From Syntrophomonadaceae bacterium (lineage in GTDB: Bacteria > Bacillota > Dethiobacteria > DTU022), in NCBI GenBank assembly GCA_007119335.1, contig SKPU01000071.1, forward strand, positions 1-7,170: 7,170 nucleotides of DNA. Direction: 5' to 3'. The stretch's first letter is position 1. Every line of letters starts with the position of its first letter. The notes beneath the pieces are model-generated. The model had not been told where the DNA came from. It searched no databases and worked only from the letters and a program-made list of their open reading frames with translations. Position numbers and translations under genes: made by a program. Positions 6,222-7,170 of the stretch are shown here, piece by piece.

Positions 6222-6989
6222 ATGGTCAGAAGTGATATCAGGGCCTACATCAACATTGGAGCGCTTGCTATTGTTTTGTTAATGAACTACCTCTCTAATG
6301 CAATACCGCTGAACGGAATGACCCAGCAGGATTTATCTGCTGAATACCCGGTGCTGATTACTCCCGCCCCTTATGTATTTTCAATCTGGGGTTTGATCTA
6401 TCTCGGTCTGATAGCTTTTGTAGTTTACCAGGCCCTTCCTAAATACCGTGAAAATCCAATGGTCAAAGCAGTGGGGCTTTTATTCGCGGTGAGCTGTGTT
6501 TTCAACGTTCTCTGGCTTATTCTCTGGCATTACCAGCATGTAGGCTGGGCTTTGATTGTGATCATCCTCTTTCTGGCCAGCCTGGTTGCAATTTACATGC
6601 GGCTTGGTGCAGTTACAACCGAGAAAAGTATTTATGACCGCATTCTGGTTAAATACCCTTTCAGTCTTTATGTGGCATGGCTTACGGCAGCAACAATCGT
6701 TAACTTTAATGTGTGGCTATATAATATAGGCTGGCTGGGCATCGGTGCAGGTGGAGTGGTTTTTACAGTTCTTATGCTTGTTCTTGCTGCCTTGATTGCC
6801 CTGGCAGTCTTTTACCTGCGCCAGGATTACATTTACGCCGGAGTATTTGTCTGGGCCCTGATTGGGATAGGCGTCCGGCACAGCACAGACTTAGTTTTCC
6901 TTACCGTTGTAGCCTGGATTGCTGCAATAGCGATCCTCTTCTTCTTGGGCTGGATCGCTGCCCGTAAAAGCGGGATCGCCCTGGGCTAG
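6222..6989 (+). CDS. TspO/MBR-like (tryptophan-rich sensory protein-like) membrane protein
   Basis: Integral membrane protein of 255 residues resembling the larger TspO/MBR-related proteins, longer than classical TspO (about 155-170 residues, five helices). Hydrophobic segments are near 9-28, 51-70, 81-101, 106-125, 147-167, 174-199, 204-218 and 223-245, about eight in all. Family-like stretches are TPAPYVFSIWGLIYLGLIAF (47-66), a helix with FNVLWLILWHYQHVGWALI (94-112), and YPFSLYVAWLTAATIVNF (145-162), which resembles the P-x-S-x-Y-x-x-W-x-x-A-T-x-x-N pattern of this group; it is tryptophan-rich. TspO relatives bind tetrapyrroles or cholesterol in some organisms, but the ligand here is unknown. 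It is on the lysA strand, 75 bases downstream; no functional link to lysine synthesis is evident, although export or sensing cannot be excluded. It is followed by a hairpin-rich non-coding tail. Confidence 0.8.
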   Translation: MVRSDIRAYINIGALAIVLLMNYLSNAIPLNGMTQQDLSAEYPVLITPAPYVFSIWGLIYLGLIAFVVYQALPKYRENPMVKAVGLLFAVSCVFNVLWLILWHYQHVGWALIVIILFLASLVAIYMRLGAVTTEKSIYDRILVKYPFSLYVAWLTAATIVNFNVWLYNIGWLGIGAGGVVFTVLMLVLAALIALAVFYLRQDYIYAGVFVWALIGIGVRHSTDLVFLTVVAWIAAIAILFFLGWIAARKSGIALG

Positions 6990-7030
6990 TACTAAAACAT
7001 CCTGAAGAATTGGTATGCGGGCGAGCGTTT

Positions 7031-7061
7031 GGAGTGACCCTCTGAAGCGGTACACTTCGAG
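7031..7061 (+). other. Two mutually exclusive predicted hairpins after the TspO-like gene
   Basis: Hairpin 1 pairs GGAGTGACC (7031-7039) with 7049-7058 (GGTACACTTC), giving nine pairs with one G-T pair and a bulged A7052. Hairpin 2 pairs CTC and GAAG (7040-7042, 7044-7047) with CTTCGAG (7055-7061), giving seven pairs with a bulged T7043. They share bases 7055-7058, so only one can form at a time. Read by eye without folding energies; no known RNA family was recognised. Confidence 0.3.
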
Positions 7062-7099
7062 TTCGGTTGAAACCACAATATATTTATTAACTATACCTG

Positions 7100-7139
7100 C
7101 CCATATGTGCTTGAGAAGGTGGCCCCAGGCGCATATGGG
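7100..7139 (+). terminator. Long stem-loop, possible terminator or palindromic element
   Basis: CCCATATGTGC (7100-7110) pairs with GCGCATATGGG (7129-7139) over 11 bases with one G-T pair; three more inner pairs (7111-7113 with 7126-7128) are possible, leaving a 12-base loop. The following sequence is T-rich (7146-7163) but does not start directly after the stem, so an intrinsic terminator is plausible, not certain. It lies 110 bases after the TspO-like stop and could equally belong to a leader of a gene beyond the window. Confidence 0.4.
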
Positions 7140-7170
7140 ATGAATCTTTTGGTTTTATTTATTCGGTTCC

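Noticed and set aside
6891..7076. 61-codon - strand frame over the end of the TspO-like gene
   Set aside because: Mostly antisense to a supported gene, with no ribosome site or recognisable family.
7061..7076. CRISPR-repeat-like GTTCGGTTGAAACC ending
   Set aside because: Only one copy is present and no spaced repeats exist in the window.
7015..7143. 42-codon + strand frame after the TspO-like gene
   Set aside because: There is no good ribosome site, its end lies in the long stem at 7100-7139, and a frame of this size is expected by chance.

Overview
The window holds a lysine/diaminopimelate (DAP) biosynthesis operon, dapB-dapA-dapL-lysA, on the + strand (1940-6146). A multi-pass membrane protein of the TspO/MBR type follows it in the same direction (6222-6989). 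Divergent to the operon, on the - strand, are a DUF3786-family gene (1084-1677, possibly starting at 1752) and the 5' part of an MFS transporter gene that runs off the left edge (986 down to 1). No mobile element, CRISPR array, tRNA or rRNA was seen.

Organism: probably an anaerobic Bacillota (Clostridia, Peptococcaceae- or Dethiobacter-like). This is inference from strong purine-rich Shine-Dalgarno sites, the LL-DAP aminotransferase (dapL) route, a LysA of the subtype I associate with clostridia, and a DUF3786 gene, a family common in anaerobes. Base composition looks moderate by eye (mid-40s % GC). A species cannot be named. DapB motif wording also recalls Bacteroidetes/spirochaete DapB, so the phylum call is not firm.

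Layout: 1-986 MFS transporter, 3' end missing; 987-1083 spacer; 1084-1677 DUF3786 protein; 1678-1939 divergent control region with a near-consensus promoter toward DUF3786 and weaker elements toward dapB; 1940-6146 four tightly packed genes with gaps of 5, 13 and 19 bases; 6147-6221 spacer with a possible weak promoter; 6222-6989 TspO-like protein; 6990-7170 non-coding tail with several predicted hairpins.

How the genes work together: DapA condenses pyruvate with aspartate semialdehyde, DapB reduces the product to tetrahydrodipicolinate, DapL transaminates this directly to LL-DAP without acylated intermediates, and LysA decarboxylates meso-DAP to lysine. The epimerase DapF, needed between DapL and LysA, and the upstream enzymes LysC and Asd are not in the window. 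The most notable points are the LysA subtype lacking the usual PLP-stacking histidine, the uncertain (possibly ATT) start of the DUF3786 gene, the dyad-rich divergent promoter region, and the structured tail after the TspO-like gene. The system itself is a known pathway; I see no clearly new system here.
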